In this document: positions 12,410 to 24,744 of the stretch, piece by piece | Numbering within the stretch: the first letter of the stretch is position 1 | Layout: every line of letters starts with the position of its first letter | Program-made: the position numbers and the translations under genes | Notes under the pieces: model-generated | The model's database searches: none | The model's input: only the letters and a program-made list of their open reading frames with translations | Told to the model about the DNA's origin: nothing | NCBI RefSeq assembly: GCF_018691265.1 | Contig: NW_024881295.1 | Coordinates: 19,825,904 to 19,889,903 of the forward strand | Source: Tyto alba | Taxonomy: Eukaryota; Chordata; Aves; Strigiformes; Tytonidae | Length of the DNA: 64,000 nt | Direction: 5' to 3'

Positions 12410-15400
12410 AAGGAAAACCGGCTTTTTTCAGGTAAACTCAAGATGAGGATAAACAACCATTATCACAATTGGATTTTTTTTTAAAAGAAAGGTTTTCAGT
12501 ATGAATAGGAAATGCAATTATACTAACCAAGAAACACATCCAGGGGCCTTCCAGTCCAAGCCTAAACTGATCAGAAGCAGTATCAGCTGTGCCCTCAGTT
12601 CAGGAGGGGATAATTAGTAGCTTCCTGAGATTTTGAGCTTCCTTTGAAACATTGGTCATTAAATATCACTGGATACAGTAAACTAGCCTGGGTGGCCATT
12701 GGTCTGCTCCACTGGGAAAATTCACAGGTTTCTTGTGCTTCTGCTAGTTCACATTATTCAAGGTTAATTGGTTATTCTGCCACTTAAAACTATTTTTAAG
12801 CTTGTTGTTTCAGTGGACACCGCATAGATTTTGCATTTTCTGATTTAAATACCAGTGACAGAGGAAAAACACACTAGTTTCAGACTGTGCTTTAACTACT
12901 GCATGCAGTAGAGTCCCAATTATTGGTCTCCCTCTGAGAGATGCTCCCTTTCTCATAAGTTATTACCTCTTTGATTGGCTCATTTGTTCAGTCATCCAGT
13001 TAGACAAATATATTTGCTACTGCCAGAGAGTGCCTGGTGGAAGGACTGCACTGCATTTGCTTAGCAGTAACAGAGAGCTGTCCATGGAAGTCAGAGTCAT
13101 CTGTTTTAAGAGGACGTCAAGGAAATATGTTGTTGCAGCTATTTCCACAAGGACCTTCCAAGACAGGAAAGACAGTTCAATCACATTTCTTCAATCTCAG
13201 CTGCCCTCTTGTTCTCCTAGTTCTGCTGTTATAAGAGGCAGCAGATAATGTTTTCCTTGCCAGAACTGGTTCTGTATAACTGGAAGAGTAGTTGTTTGGT
13301 TGTGTCTGGAAAGCACCATGCCCACTGTTTATTTGTGCTCAGGGAACAGGATCTTGTGATACAAGATGTGACAGATCTTGCTTTTTCTCACAGAGAAAGA
13401 TGTATTGGTTGACCTCCTTGCTATGAGTCTTTTCTCATTTATTCATAGTGCACAGTACTCCTTGTGCTTACTACTTGTGTGTAAACTCAAAGTGGGAAGT
13501 CTCTGCAGATAATCAGGATATGCTTCAGAGAGTGAAAATAAGATCAAACAATAATTTAGCCTTGTTTTATTTATCCAGAGTTCGGTAAATCTGTTCCCCA
13601 GACTCTTAGCTTGTGAATGACAGAATAAGAAAAAAATTTTACTCAGAGAAACTAATTCTTGATAGGTCATCTGACCAACAAAGAAATAATTTCCAGTGGT
13701 GGGAGCAGCCTCAGCAACACGCACTGTAATCCTTGAACACTTATCTGGGCCACCCATTCATCTGTCCTTCCTAGTATAAACAGAATATCATTTAGGAGTA
13801 TCATCACTAAAGAAAATACTGATTTAGTACCATTTTTTAATACATAAGGATGTAAAAAAAAAAAAAATGTCCTTCTATAAATTTCTATCAATCAAATCTG
13901 GACTGCAGGTTGGTTGTAATGTTCGCCCCAGCTTCAGTGGCCAGGAAAATATCATTACATGTCTCTATACCTAGATCTGCCATTGCTGGGCTATGAATGT
14001 AAGTGCAGAATCAATTATGTACACTCAATTAAGCTCTTCATTCAAGCTGTATGTCAATCTGTATTTTATCCAATAGATGTTTTGGGAAAGTAGGCTGTAA
14101 AGTAAGTTCTGGAGATGTCATCTGCAGACAACTGGAGAGGCCTGAAGAGCTCTTCAGTATAGAAGACTGTTGTATATCCAAGTTTCTGACAGTGTGCTCA
14201 GGCAGGGAACTTGTCAACTAGAAGTAAAATCTAAATGCTTAGAGCTGGAAATAGGGAATGATCTGCCTGAACAAAATGAGTCTGAGAGGATGCTGAGATC
14301 TGAACATTGTTTCCTGAAAGTGGAAATGGTGATCATTTAAGGGAACCCAGCAAGGAAGGTAACTAACTAATCTCGAAATCAAATCAAATCAGAGGACATT
14401 AAAAGATGGACAACAAAAGAGACTGAGGACAGAGAAATTTTTTATTTATTTTTTAATGTCATAATCCTCAAGAATTTTACTGAAGGATGCTCTGGAAGGA
14501 AAATGTGTTTGAACCTTGGTGACATTGATCTGAGGAACTTTGCAGCCTACCAGTTAAGGGAAGAAGTTTTGCCCATATGGGCAACTCAGTTATAAGTAGT
14601 TATATCAGCAGAAATTAAGATTTTAAAAAGTAATGTATGATGAGAGAGATAATATTTTTAATTCTATGGGAAGAATATGATTTCTCTCTGCATAAAAAAG
14701 TCCAGTCTTTTGTACTTTTCAGGGTGCAAAACCTGTATGAATAATGACTTTCTAAAGAAGGCTGGGGATACATTATGTTTCTATTTGCACCAGGACAGAA
14801 CAAAAGGCAAGATGTTGTTTGTTTCTGTCAGCATTATGAACTACAACAGCAGAGGTTACATTATTAATACTAGTTTTCTCAGTTCAGTACCAGATCTGAG
14901 CATGATATTAATTTATGTGATACAGTAATTCCTGTAGAAAAATATCAGATCTTCAACTTACAGTTTATAAAAGTCCTCCAGTACTGTTCTTTTTTCATAC
15001 TTTCAGACTTGGAAAGAATAAAATTAAGACTCTAATTAAAATTATGTAAAGGCTGCACAATTTTCCGTTAACAAAAGCATTTGTTGAATATTTTTCCCAC
15101 ATCTAGTGCAGCGTTCTTCAACTTTTTGGCCCTGCTATTCCTCAGGGAAAGTACAGCAATCTATCAGGAACAAACAGCTTGTGTTTAAAGAATACTGAAA
15201 TGTTTATCGGTCATTTTACAAAGGGCGTAATCAATATTTATTCCAGTCACAATTAATATTCTGCAAACACAGGGCACATCATGTCCTTCTGAACCCAAGT
15301 AGATTTTCTTTGTACCAATGCAGTTTTATAAACTGTTAGTTTAGCTGGCTAATTATAAAAGTAACAAATCAAGCTATGCATATGAACTAGTTTCCTGGTA

Positions 15401-16405
15401 AAACAAACCTTGACCTTAGCTAGGAGAAGACATCAGGAACAGTGAATATATTCTGCAATAATTGACCAACTAAATAGAAATCTGTATTTCTGGAGTCAAA
15501 AACCCCAAACAAACAAAGCCCAACACCTTCAGTGAAAGCATCTCTAAAAGTCAATGTTTGGGTGCCAGCAAGGACAGAAAGTTTGTATTAAGAAAAGCAT
15601 TTCACAAAAATCTGTGGCACCCTTGATAATAGAATGTATTTAATTTGTATTTCACTGACCTCAGAGAATGAAATTCTATTCATAAAGCAGTTTGCAAAAC
15701 ACATTTGGTCCCCATCACTAGTATTAAATTAATCACAATATGAAATTATTTAGCTACAAAACAGTTTTGTCTTGGGTGAGGTAGATTCTGATTCTGATCT
15801 CATTTACAATGGTTTTACATCAGTGTAATTTGATTTCACTGAAGCTTATGCTCTATAAAAGAGCAGAGAACATGGCTCATATTTTTGTACGGTCATAAAT
15901 TGCACACAATTGAAAAAAGAGGAATTTCTACTCTGGAAAGAAATCTATGCAAATATATTTTGCTAAAATTGGGAAGCCTGTTTAGAGTGTGCTATTTATA
16001 TTTTTTTTTTATAAGCTTAGCTCCAACCAGAAAAGATGCTCTATTTCCAGTGCAAAGAACTCCAAATCAGTTAGGTGATTCAGTTTTGTTAAGGATTCTT
16101 AGGAGAAAATGGAAAAAAATAATCTAGAGATTTTCTGAAAGAACATCTTCATTAGATAATGTCACTTTGGGATATTTTATTTGCTCACTCTGGTATTACT
16201 CAGGTATTTATCAGCAGTCAGAACAGAAGAGTAAGCTAGAAGAGAATTCTCCAGCTGTTGCAGAGCATCCTACTGGTTGGGACCAGCCAAAGTCATGTTA
16301 TTTGCATGAGACAGAGAAGAATGGTTATGCTGTCTGTGCTGGATGGCTCCTCAAGGTGCTGCCACATTTTAGCCAGCTCTAGCCATGTTTTAGACATTCT
16401 TTTGC
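12410..16405. other. Non-coding DNA, no gene seen
   Basis: AT-rich with no family I recognise. An A14 run lies at about 13854-13867. Short frames at 13030-13248 and 13443-13757 overlap other frames and show no domain. Confidence 0.55.
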
Positions 16406-16409
16406 CTCT

Positions 16410-16410
<1 letters not shown>

Positions 16411-16447
<37 letters not shown>

Positions 16448-16490
16448 TTTGTTTGTTTGGGTTTTTTTTGTTTTTTTAAAAAAAAAACAC
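16411..16490. repeat. T36 homopolymer with TTTG units and an adjoining T7A10 block
   Basis: A run of 36 T (16411-16446) is followed by GTTT units, more T runs and then a T-to-A switch (about 16471-16487) that is itself self-complementary. On the minus strand this would read as an A-rich tail, but no retroposed body is recognisable to its left. Confidence 0.9.
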
Positions 16491-16824
16491 TTTCTAACCA
16501 AAAGACATGTAATCTACTTCTGAAGAAGTCTGTTGTTGCTCTCATAAAAAAACCCTCCCAGCTAGCAGAACATCAGTGACAGCCTGGGTCCCTTGCAGTG
16601 AAGGCTGTAAGTTGCATGGTCCTGCAAAGATATCTGAAAGAGTGCAGCCTTATCTTCTCCTTGCTCCTCTCAGTGAAGAGAAGTTTCCCTTTGGGTGCTT
16701 GTCAGCTAAGAAACATGCTTCTGCACATACCTCTGCATGTTGCAACAGGAGGTCAGAGGTACCCTCCACTCTGTCATGCAGTATGCATACTATATTCAGT
16801 GGGATCTGGGTTAAATTTTAGGGT

Positions 16825-16841
16825 AAAAAAAAAAAAAAAAA
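16825..16841. repeat. A17 homopolymer
   Basis: Run of 17 A followed by purine-rich GAAAGAAAT-type sequence. Confidence 0.9.
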
Positions 16842-16999
16842 GACAGAAAGAAATAAAAAGGAAAATATTCTTTGCACAGGAGGAAAATATTCACCATTTC
16901 CTGTGAATTGTTTTCCTGCGTAAGGGAACAAGAGCTGCTAAACATGCATGTAGCTTGTCTGTGATTCTTCCTTTGGGAACACTGCATAGGAAATCACTA

Positions 17000-17540
17000 G
17001 CTCCCCTCTAACTCCACATCCCATGTCAACTCCACAGGTCCATCCAGCCACCTCAGGTGACTCGGAGAAGAAAGGGCTTTCAATTACTACAGAGTTACAA
17101 GCACCTAACTGCGATCACCCCTTTTCAATGTCTCCTCTTGACTGCATTAGGAAATTCTGCTCTTCACTCCCTTGTCCACTCGCACACACGTGTGCCTGTT
17201 CACCTGGAGCATCAGCTGGTGTGGTGCCCGTGTCCAGGCACGTGGATGCTCCTTTTCCCTGACAGCACCTTATCCACCACGGTGAATTCCAGCCTCAAAT
17301 TCTCTTCTGGGTCTGGCCCGCAACGTCCCATGATCAGCTTCATCTCCCTAACAGGGAGCAGAGGCCCCAGCAGGATAAACCCACCAGCACCCACCAAGTG
17401 CTCAGATTGAAGTGGTAGGGGGTATGCAGCACCTGGGGTTGGTTCGTAGTCTGAGTGCACTTCTGATTAACTGTGGAAAGGGGCAGCTCCTGCTGTTGTC
17501 TTGCACACACAAGTGCTTCTGGGGTCACTGGCATGCCTAT
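17000..17540. other. GC-richer block with open frames on both strands
   Basis: This block is GC-richer and less stop-rich than its surroundings. It holds a 117-codon plus-strand frame (17057-17410) and an 82-codon minus-strand frame (17212-17460). The minus-strand translation has a plausible protein-like composition (GPDPEENLRLEFTVVDKV within it), but I recognise no family. I see no convincing splice pair. It may be a decayed exon, a retrocopy remnant or chance. Confidence 0.3.
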
Positions 17541-18590
17541 CCAAATGGCAAATATTTCCTGAACTAGCAACCTCATAACAAATGTGATGTTAGACACCAA
17601 TAGAAAGTATGGAGTTTGATGCAAGATTTTTTTCTGTTTAAATTGTAATTGATCTAGATTTAGAAACACTGGCTGTTCAATGAAAACATCTTTATGTGAC
17701 TCAGATCAACAATGTACAGAGCAGAAGAGAGTTTCCCTTTCTACTGAGGAAGCAGAAATTAAAAAAGCACAGAGATGACTATTCTGATGAAAAGCAAAAG
17801 GAATCCTTCAGCTTCTAAGTCATCTCCTTTTTTGATATTATAGAACAAAGTTTTCAGGGGAAAAAATAGACTCTACTAAGGGATTTAGGGCTCCAGCTTG
17901 GCAGCATATTAAGGTCTTCATTAATGTGATTTAAAAATAATCAAGTATAGTTGCTGGGCTTTTATGCTTACAGGTACTTTTTGTTGTATTATCTGCATTT
18001 TTCAGGAAGCAGAGAGAATGTGTAAGAACTCTAATAATATTGGAGAAAAAACTAAGAGAATATTATTTTTAAAATATAGGTGAAACTAAAAAAAAATAAG
18101 TATCCTTAATGAAGCAGAACAGTTTATATGGTAAGATTCTACTCTACATGAATAAAAATGGAAAATGGAAGAAAACCTGTCTGAAGAGGAGAATAACTTC
18201 CAACAGCCATTCGGTATGAGGAATAACCTACAAACTCATAGTGCAGAAAGAGGCCTGAGGGATATTAGATAGCAAATTGTACCTGAGTCTGTAATGTGCT
18301 GTGCCTACAAAATAGCACTGGCTTGCGGGTTTGTGCTTTGCAAATGCAAAGATGAGTGGTCAAGGAACAGAGAGGTAAGTCATGCTCTGTTGTCACTCTG
18401 CCACAGGCATATGGAAACCTGACCCTGTTTCTTGGTGCAGTGTTCCCAGAAATGTGCTGATGAATGGGAAGGAGAGAGTTCAGAAAAAGGCACAGAAAAT
18501 CTTGAAGCAAACAACTTATCATAAAAAATGAAAAGAAACTGAGAAATAAAATAATTTGGCAGTGAGATGCCTTGAGAGCAGGTGGTAGGC
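17541..18590. other. Non-coding DNA, no gene seen
   Basis: AT-rich, no recognised repeat. The 141-codon minus-strand frame ending at 18690 is leucine, serine and phenylalanine rich without any domain and is probably chance. Confidence 0.55.
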
Positions 18591-18629
18591 ATAAAAGATG
18601 ATGGCCTACAAATATTTGCTGGTTAAATT

Positions 18630-18755
18630 GAAGGGTAAATACTCTCATTGTACGGCATAAATATTTCTGGGGAAGGGTAAACAATTCCATGGAGTGACAA
18701 ATATTCCAATTTATAAAGCAGCATTTACCTTACAGATATCATAAGGTAAATATTT
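18630..18755. promoter_or_regulatory. Cluster of forkhead-type motifs (candidate regulatory block)
   Basis: Four matches to the forkhead core RTAAAYA fall within about 120 bases: GTAAATA (18635-18641), ATAAATA (18657-18663), GTAAACA (18677-18683) and GTAAATA (18746-18752). A mirrored TTTACC copy forms the left arm of the adjoining hairpin. In AT-rich DNA ATAAATA is common by chance, but GTAAACA and the spacing are less so. Function is inferred. Confidence 0.25.
18723..18751. repeat. Perfect 10-bp inverted repeat, 9-base loop
   Basis: ATTTACCTTA (18723-18732) is the exact reverse complement of TAAGGTAAAT (18742-18751). The 9-base spacer contains GATATC. The arms are too short for a microRNA precursor. 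Confidence 0.85.
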
Positions 18756-19308
18756 TTGGAGTGTAGATATTCCATGGAAAAATATTGTTCTGTACTCTGC
18801 ATAGAACAGTATCTATGACCAAATGAATTAAATAAAAAAGAATTATTTTTTCAGGTAGAACAGCAGTATGAGATTGAGAAATCTCATTATAAACCCCAAC
18901 ATATTATGGGGACTTTTCTACACAGTCTACTCAAAAATATGTAGGCTGACCTGAGTTCTATTTTGATAGAAAACTTAAAAAAAAAGTCCTAGCAACACAT
19001 AAGGAAACAAAATCACAAGGTTAATCAACAACCAACTCCCTACTTTTCTGTAATACTCTTGGAGGCAGGCGAGACACTGACAACAACTTAATTTAAGAGA
19101 TCCTGATTTTTCTCCGAGGGATTATTCCCCACCCCATAGAGTTAAATGAAATAAGTTTAATACTGCTTCTTGCCAAAGCATTCTTATTCTTTTTCTAGCA
19201 CCCACTAACACTGTAAATCCCCATCATTAATGTGTCGAGACATCCCCCAAAAACATAACATCAGGTAAAAGTAAATGCTGTTCTGCTTCACTTAATTGCT
19301 GAGGTGGG

Positions 19309-19435
19309 ATATCACTCTGGAGGTCTCTAGCCCAAGAGCGTTGTCCAGAGCATAGTGAACCAGAGTGGTTACTACAGGATGTGCCCACCCAGGTTTTGAA
19401 TATATCCAAGGATGGGGACAACCTCCTACACTTTC
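19309..19435 (-). mobile_element. CR1 LINE 3'-end fragment, diverged
   Basis: Read on the minus strand this matches the 3' part of avian CR1 from memory. The phrase CCCAGGTTTTGAATAT then CCAAGGATGGGGAC corresponds to the usual segment where a CR1 protein ends, and GGAGGTCTCTAGCCCAA at the left corresponds to the 3' untranslated tail. It is diverged and breaks off at about 19435. See also the fragment at about 19990-20050, which may be its continuation. Confidence 0.6.
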
Positions 19436-19829
19436 TTTAAGTGAAGTAAAGCACCACTAAAGTCTCCATCATATGTTCAAGACCTTGTTCAAGACCTCCA
19501 GCAACTTGTACAGCTCCTTCTGCTTACTCCACCGTCTGCTGTTTACAGTAGGCTGTGATGCACTGGTTTGCTAGTCACTGCTGATAGCTTTACCAGGACA
19601 ATCAAATCAATGCCATCATATGTTGTTTCCTCTCACATCCACCATTTCATCTTTCAGCGTTCCTGCTTCAGGAGCACATAAATTTGACTATGGGATGCAA
19701 TGTGACTTTTTCTATTCAAGAAAGAGTAGCTTTTTGGCCTCATGCTTAGTTCACCCAAGGCAGCAGGGAGAAAAAGTTTCCCTAGCAGCAGAGTCATCTC
19801 AGAAAAGCAGGTGAATTCCTACCAGGACC

Positions 19830-19955
19830 TCTAAAGTTAGACCCAACAAAGAGTTTGAAACTGTGCTTTAGTAGGAAGCAATCTAAGCTTGGCAAGGTAG
19901 AGAGGCTTGAGGAACTATACAGGTGTTTTCTATCTCTAAGATCTATGATTCTATT
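19830..19955 (+). mobile_element. CR1-like 3' tail with ATTCTATGA-type terminus
   Basis: The segment ends TCTATGATTCTATTATACT. CR1 elements characteristically end in short repeats of ATTCTATGA, and the preceding GAGGCTTGAGGAACTATACA resembles the diverged 3' untranslated region. The orientation is opposite to the fragments on either side. The 5' limit is uncertain. Confidence 0.45.
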
Positions 19956-19984
19956 ATACTATGACTAATCTCACTTTGCTTTAG

Positions 19985-20055
19985 TATTCTGTCCTGTAAC
20001 CTGTTCCATGTACTTATTGCCCTTTCAGTAATGCAATTATCTAAGAATCGATGGG
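19985..20055 (-). mobile_element. CR1 minus-strand fragment, diverged
   Basis: The sequence CCTGTAACCTGTTCCATG followed by a CAGTAATG phrase fits the CR1 segment immediately upstream, in element coordinates, of the piece at 19309-19435. The match is short and from memory. Confidence 0.4.
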
Positions 20056-20059
20056 CATC

Positions 20060-23000
20060 TCGTCCATACTAAACACTGCAGTAGGATAAACTACATTATT
20101 TCTGAATCATCTGCAGTAATGGATTGTGAAGTCTAGAGCTGAATATCTTCAGTCTGCATGAGTTCTGCCTCTTAATTCCATTTGTCTCATTTTCAATTAA
20201 ATCACCAGTGTGTGAACAGGGGTGCCAGACAATAAAAAGGAAGAAAATGGAGTAAAACACAGAGATTAAAGGAATATAAAAGTGTTTTATGAACCAGGTG
20301 AACATGAAACTGGAAGTGAAACAGGTAAAGGAGAGAAAATAAAATAAGGGTGTAAAAAAATAAAAATCCTCAGCACTGAAGGAAGATATACTCACTGGAC
20401 ATTAACAGTGGGATACTGAACTTTCATTTCGATATCTCTAAATCAAGTCCATGATATGGATGTACTGACTAAAACTCATTTAGATTTTAATTGCTATAGA
20501 CTGCAGGAAATTTGCTGGTGACTTTCCAGTTTTTGCTGGACATATGTTATATACACATCACAAATCCCACCATCTTCATAATTGGTAGCCTTGTTGACAA
20601 GCTTCAAAGAGATGCCAAATCATGAATAGTTGTGGAAACTCAGCTGCCCAGACTAAAAATCCTTAATGTCATGTATAATTGTGCTAGAGAGGTGCCAGGG
20701 AAGTGCTATCAATATCAAGCTAAATGCCAGCAGAAGCTAAAGGCCTGGGAAAAAAGGGCCAGATCAGACAACCTTATAAATGCTGCACAGGAGGCGGATA
20801 GAGCCAAAAATACAGTGGTATGGAGCAATAGAGAGGGTACTTTGAAGGAAAATTCTTTAACAGAAATATATTCCTACACTATTTTAGCTTCCTCTGCTGA
20901 TAAAAGGTCCCATTGCATTCCTTTGATGTATCACAGTATGAAAAACCCACCTATGGAATGCAATTCAGCTAAGTTTGAGTAGGTAAGAGAGAAAAATTTC
21001 AGGATTAAAGTCCCAGAAGTAGAAAGGAACAAAATTCTCCAAACACAAATACTGGCAAAAGACTGTACAATAGACATGAACAATGTCAAGAAATGCTGAT
21101 TAACATTGTGCTAATAATCATACCAAAAAGATTAAAAGGAAAACAAATTAAGGACAGAAGAAATGGTGGCAGAAATAAAGTATGAGTCAAGAGAGAGGGA
21201 AAAATACAAGTCAGTGTCATGGGAAAGGAAAGCAGCAAAGAGGAAAAATCTAACCAAAGGAAACGAGGAAATTATTTAGATTCAGTGTTTAATTTTTTTT
21301 AGACTGTCGTCATGTGCCTTTCCTGGAAAGACTATGCAAAAGTGCTGCTTGCTGCTGTACCTCTTGTTGCTATGCTGTTTCTTCTTCAATGCAAAAAATA
21401 TTATTGAAATCCTGCTCCCACTACTCCACAAGGATTTCACATGCTATCATCCGTGTCGCCTAATTGCTAAATGCTCTCAGAACATTAATGGACAAGTAAT
21501 GTGTGTAGGAGAGCCCATTTTGTAGATTACATTTCTTAATGGACTTTCTGGAAGCATGAGAAGTAATTAATCTCCACAGTAACATACTGTCACCTGCTGC
21601 TGTGGTTTTCAAAATGTCTTTTACCAACACAGCACTTTTAGTTTGTACAGTGTTGTGTCCATTTGCTTTCTAAATAGTGGATGTGGTGGGTTTGTGAGAT
21701 GTGTACCTTTTCTTACTGTTGCATCTGCAGGATGAGAGATCCACAATTCCATCCAAAATGTGTGTATTTTCCTCCAGAGGTTACACCGAGTGTTCAGTAG
21801 CTTTTATCTCATTCTTTGCAATTTTTCATGTGACTTTACAGCTGAAAAAAAATTACTTCCTCTCCAGCGTGACAGTCGAGTCTCTACAGCCACGTAATGA
21901 CTGAAACACTCACTAAAGAGAATCCAGAGATCCTTCATTTGGCCCAAGATAAGCAAAAACCTAACTTTGTGATCACCTGCTGGCTGCAGTGAGAGTTTAC
22001 AGTTATACAGGACTTCCAAAAAACATCCTAGTTGTTTACGCTTAGTACAAGACATATGTTGGAAAACTTTCGTGTTTCATAAATTCCTTGAAATTCCTTC
22101 AGTAAGGTCAAAAATAATTCCATGATTCTTTCTGATGTTGTTCTGATCTCATTTGCAAAACTGTAAAATTCCCTCAGTGCTAGTATAGGTGTAGTACTTG
22201 TGTAGCTGAAGATGTTTGGCAATTCTTGGCATTGACTGCATGCCAAGTGTTAGTGTATTACAGAAGTTCCGTTGTTCCTTCCAAAAAGGAATACTCTTTG
22301 ACATATCAATGTTTTCAGATGGGAGAGAAGGAATGTGGAGCCAGATAGAGTAATGAATACTGAGCCAATGTTGTTCTGGGCTTGTTTGTACTTCTAAATT
22401 GCATTTTTGCATTAGTATCCAACCGAAGAAGACTCTTTTTTACTATTCAAAATGGAATAACACTGTGATAAATAGAGTTTGGAAAATAGAGAATAGAACT
22501 TCCAAGATAGAATTAAATATTGAGTATTGCACCCTTTTTATTGTGTACTGACATGATAGTTAATGTGGAAAAATAAGTTGAGGCAGGAGTCCAAAATGAA
22601 TACATTGTTTTAGGATAACTGTTACACAGAAAAAATCTCATTTGAGTTGTTATCCTGTTTTCCTACTGAGACTAAAGCTCGTGTGATGATATTGGCTATG
22701 TGCATCTGCCACCACACACTTTTAGATGCATGTCCTGCACTTTCCCTCCCCCCCCCACCCCTCACCAGTAGCTTTTGGACCATTGGCAAATTGTGATGTT
22801 TGTTGTTAAACGGTAGAGGCCTCAGGGATGGATCATTAAGCACTTAAGAACATCATAGTACTTAGGAGATGGAACAGAGGAGAGATACCCACACATCTCA
22901 CATCCAGGAGCAGCTGCAGCAGAAGCTCATGCCCTGATAGACAGAAGTCAATCTGCATATGAGCCAGGTCTGTGTCTTCCCGTGGGGAATCTCACAGAAG

Positions 23001-24630
23001 TCAGTGAGACATGAGGCTTATCTCTGCATGAAAAAGAGATTCTTTACCCCATGGAAATGCTTGCTAAGGATCCAAGCTGTGTTCAGAAGGGATTATAGGG
23101 GAAAAGCATCCTTTCGTCTCTGCTCTCGTCTAAATTTGAATGCAAAGTTTTGACTACTGTCATTTCAATGTTACTTGATACATAATGAGTTCGTTAATAA
23201 ATGAAAACCATTTGTAAAATTAGATTTCTTAACAGCACTGGAGAGGCAAAGTATTTTAAAATGGTTTTATTTTTAGTTTTCAACTTAATTTTGCCTGTTT
23301 GGAAAAATATGTGCTTGCAGCTAATGACAAGGGTAGAACTGCTGGCCTGCTAGCCTTTATTGACACAAAGCCATCTAATGACGTGCTGGTTTTCTTAATG
23401 GAGAGGACAGGAAAGTTCTTTGTCATTATTGCAAGAAGTGTTGTCTTGCACAGACTAAGGTAAGCAAGGAGCAGCTTTCAGCAGAGACAAATTTAGAGAC
23501 CGCTTTCTGGTTAAGGGAAAGGGGGAGTGAGCCTTAGGGTGTATGGTTTTGGCAGAAAAAGGACAAGATAACATCTGTTCTATGGTAAATTATAGGGAGG
23601 GAACCTATTGACTGGGGCCTGAGTATATTTCTGTCTTGTTTTCTGTTACTGCATAGAGATCTTGGCAACTGATAGATCAGTCATCGACTGTGTGAGAGAT
23701 ACTGCACAACGGAGTCGTGCTTGAGCAATGCTCTGCCCCTTGCAGACGAAGAACATGTGGTACATATGGAATAACATCTCTTCTGGGACTCCTGGCACTT
23801 GAATATGGGTTATGTGAAACAAGCAAGCTCTTTTGTTCTTTATCCTTGAAAGGCTCTGATGAAAACACCAACTGTCCTCTTCCAAGATCAACATTTTTGC
23901 TAGAATTCCCCTCGTGTGCTGTGTTTGTTTTCAACAGGCCTCTGCTATCTGCAACCTTTAGGGTTAATGAGAAGCCCTTCACTGCTTTTATTTAAAAAGA
24001 ACAACCCATACAAAAATCTTACACATGTATCATCCCAAAATGCAATTAATGCGCTGCATTTGAAGGTTGTTTATGTTCTAGTAGCAATGCCATTCATGCA
24101 TACAACTATTCCATTTTGGGAGCATGTCATTATATATTGCTGAATTTATTTCAAATCCATTGCCACACTTAGTTTTGTGTAGCAATGACTATACCTCAGG
24201 AGGGGTTTCTTTTTTGTGTTGGGTGTATTCTTTGTGACAGAACCTTATGACCTGGTTTGACAAATGTTTCTTCCAGAGAAAGTGGCAGCTTACATACTCT
24301 CCCAACATGACACTACTTCTTTCCTTGTCTCAGAGTGCAAAAATTTTTCTGGGGACAGGTAGAGAAATGAACCAAGAAACTAAGAAAAGGGATAGTTTTT
24401 AATCTGTTCCTTAGTCTACTTCACCATACAGCCCCTGAACTGGCATAGGTGAGCAGTACAAAGTTTGGGATGAGCACTCGTGGGTTATTTAACCTAGCAG
24501 AAAGAAATGTCCTTAACACTGTAGAGTAAATTCAGTGCACTGAGAGTAAAAACCAGCTTAAACATCTTGTGATGTTTAATACTGGGGACAAAGTAATTTC
24601 TCCCATCTTCTATCCAGCTTGGACATGCCT
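20060..24630. other. Non-coding DNA, no gene seen
   Basis: The one frame worth noting is 20632-20982 on the plus strand, 116 codons, rich in lysine, glutamate and glutamine (KCYQYQAKCQQKLKAWEKRA inside it). I recognise no domain, and there is no splice or promoter context. A C-rich run lies at about 22746-22760. Other frames are chance. Confidence 0.5.
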
Positions 24631-24634
24631 AAGT

Positions 24635-24740
24635 GTGATTCTAGACAGGGCATGTATCATCTCTTTGCTTTCATTTACCTGCCTACAATAGGGATTAATA
24701 TATACACATCCCTTTCAGAGATGATGTCCAGCCATTTTTT
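24635..24740 (+). mobile_element. MIR/L2-like ancient SINE or LINE tail
   Basis: The string CTCTTTGCTTTCATTTACC, then a TACAATAGGGATTAATA phrase, aligns by eye with the well-known MIR/L2 3' core: the CTCAGTTTCC segment, then CTGTAAAATGGGGATAATA. Such relics are shared across amniotes. The 5' boundary is unclear; the fit extends perhaps from 24600. Confidence 0.5.
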
Positions 24741-24744
24741 TGTA

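Noticed and set aside
16411..16490. T36 tract as the tail of a minus-strand retroposon
   Set aside because: No retroposed body or polyadenylation signal is recognisable next to it on the expected side.
18265..18690. 141-codon minus-strand frame
   Set aside because: Composition is that of translated AT-rich DNA and no domain is visible; it overlaps another open frame on the same strand.
20632..20982. 116-codon lysine/glutamate-rich frame
   Set aside because: It looks mildly protein-like, but I recognise no family and see no exon structure; left as unannotated.
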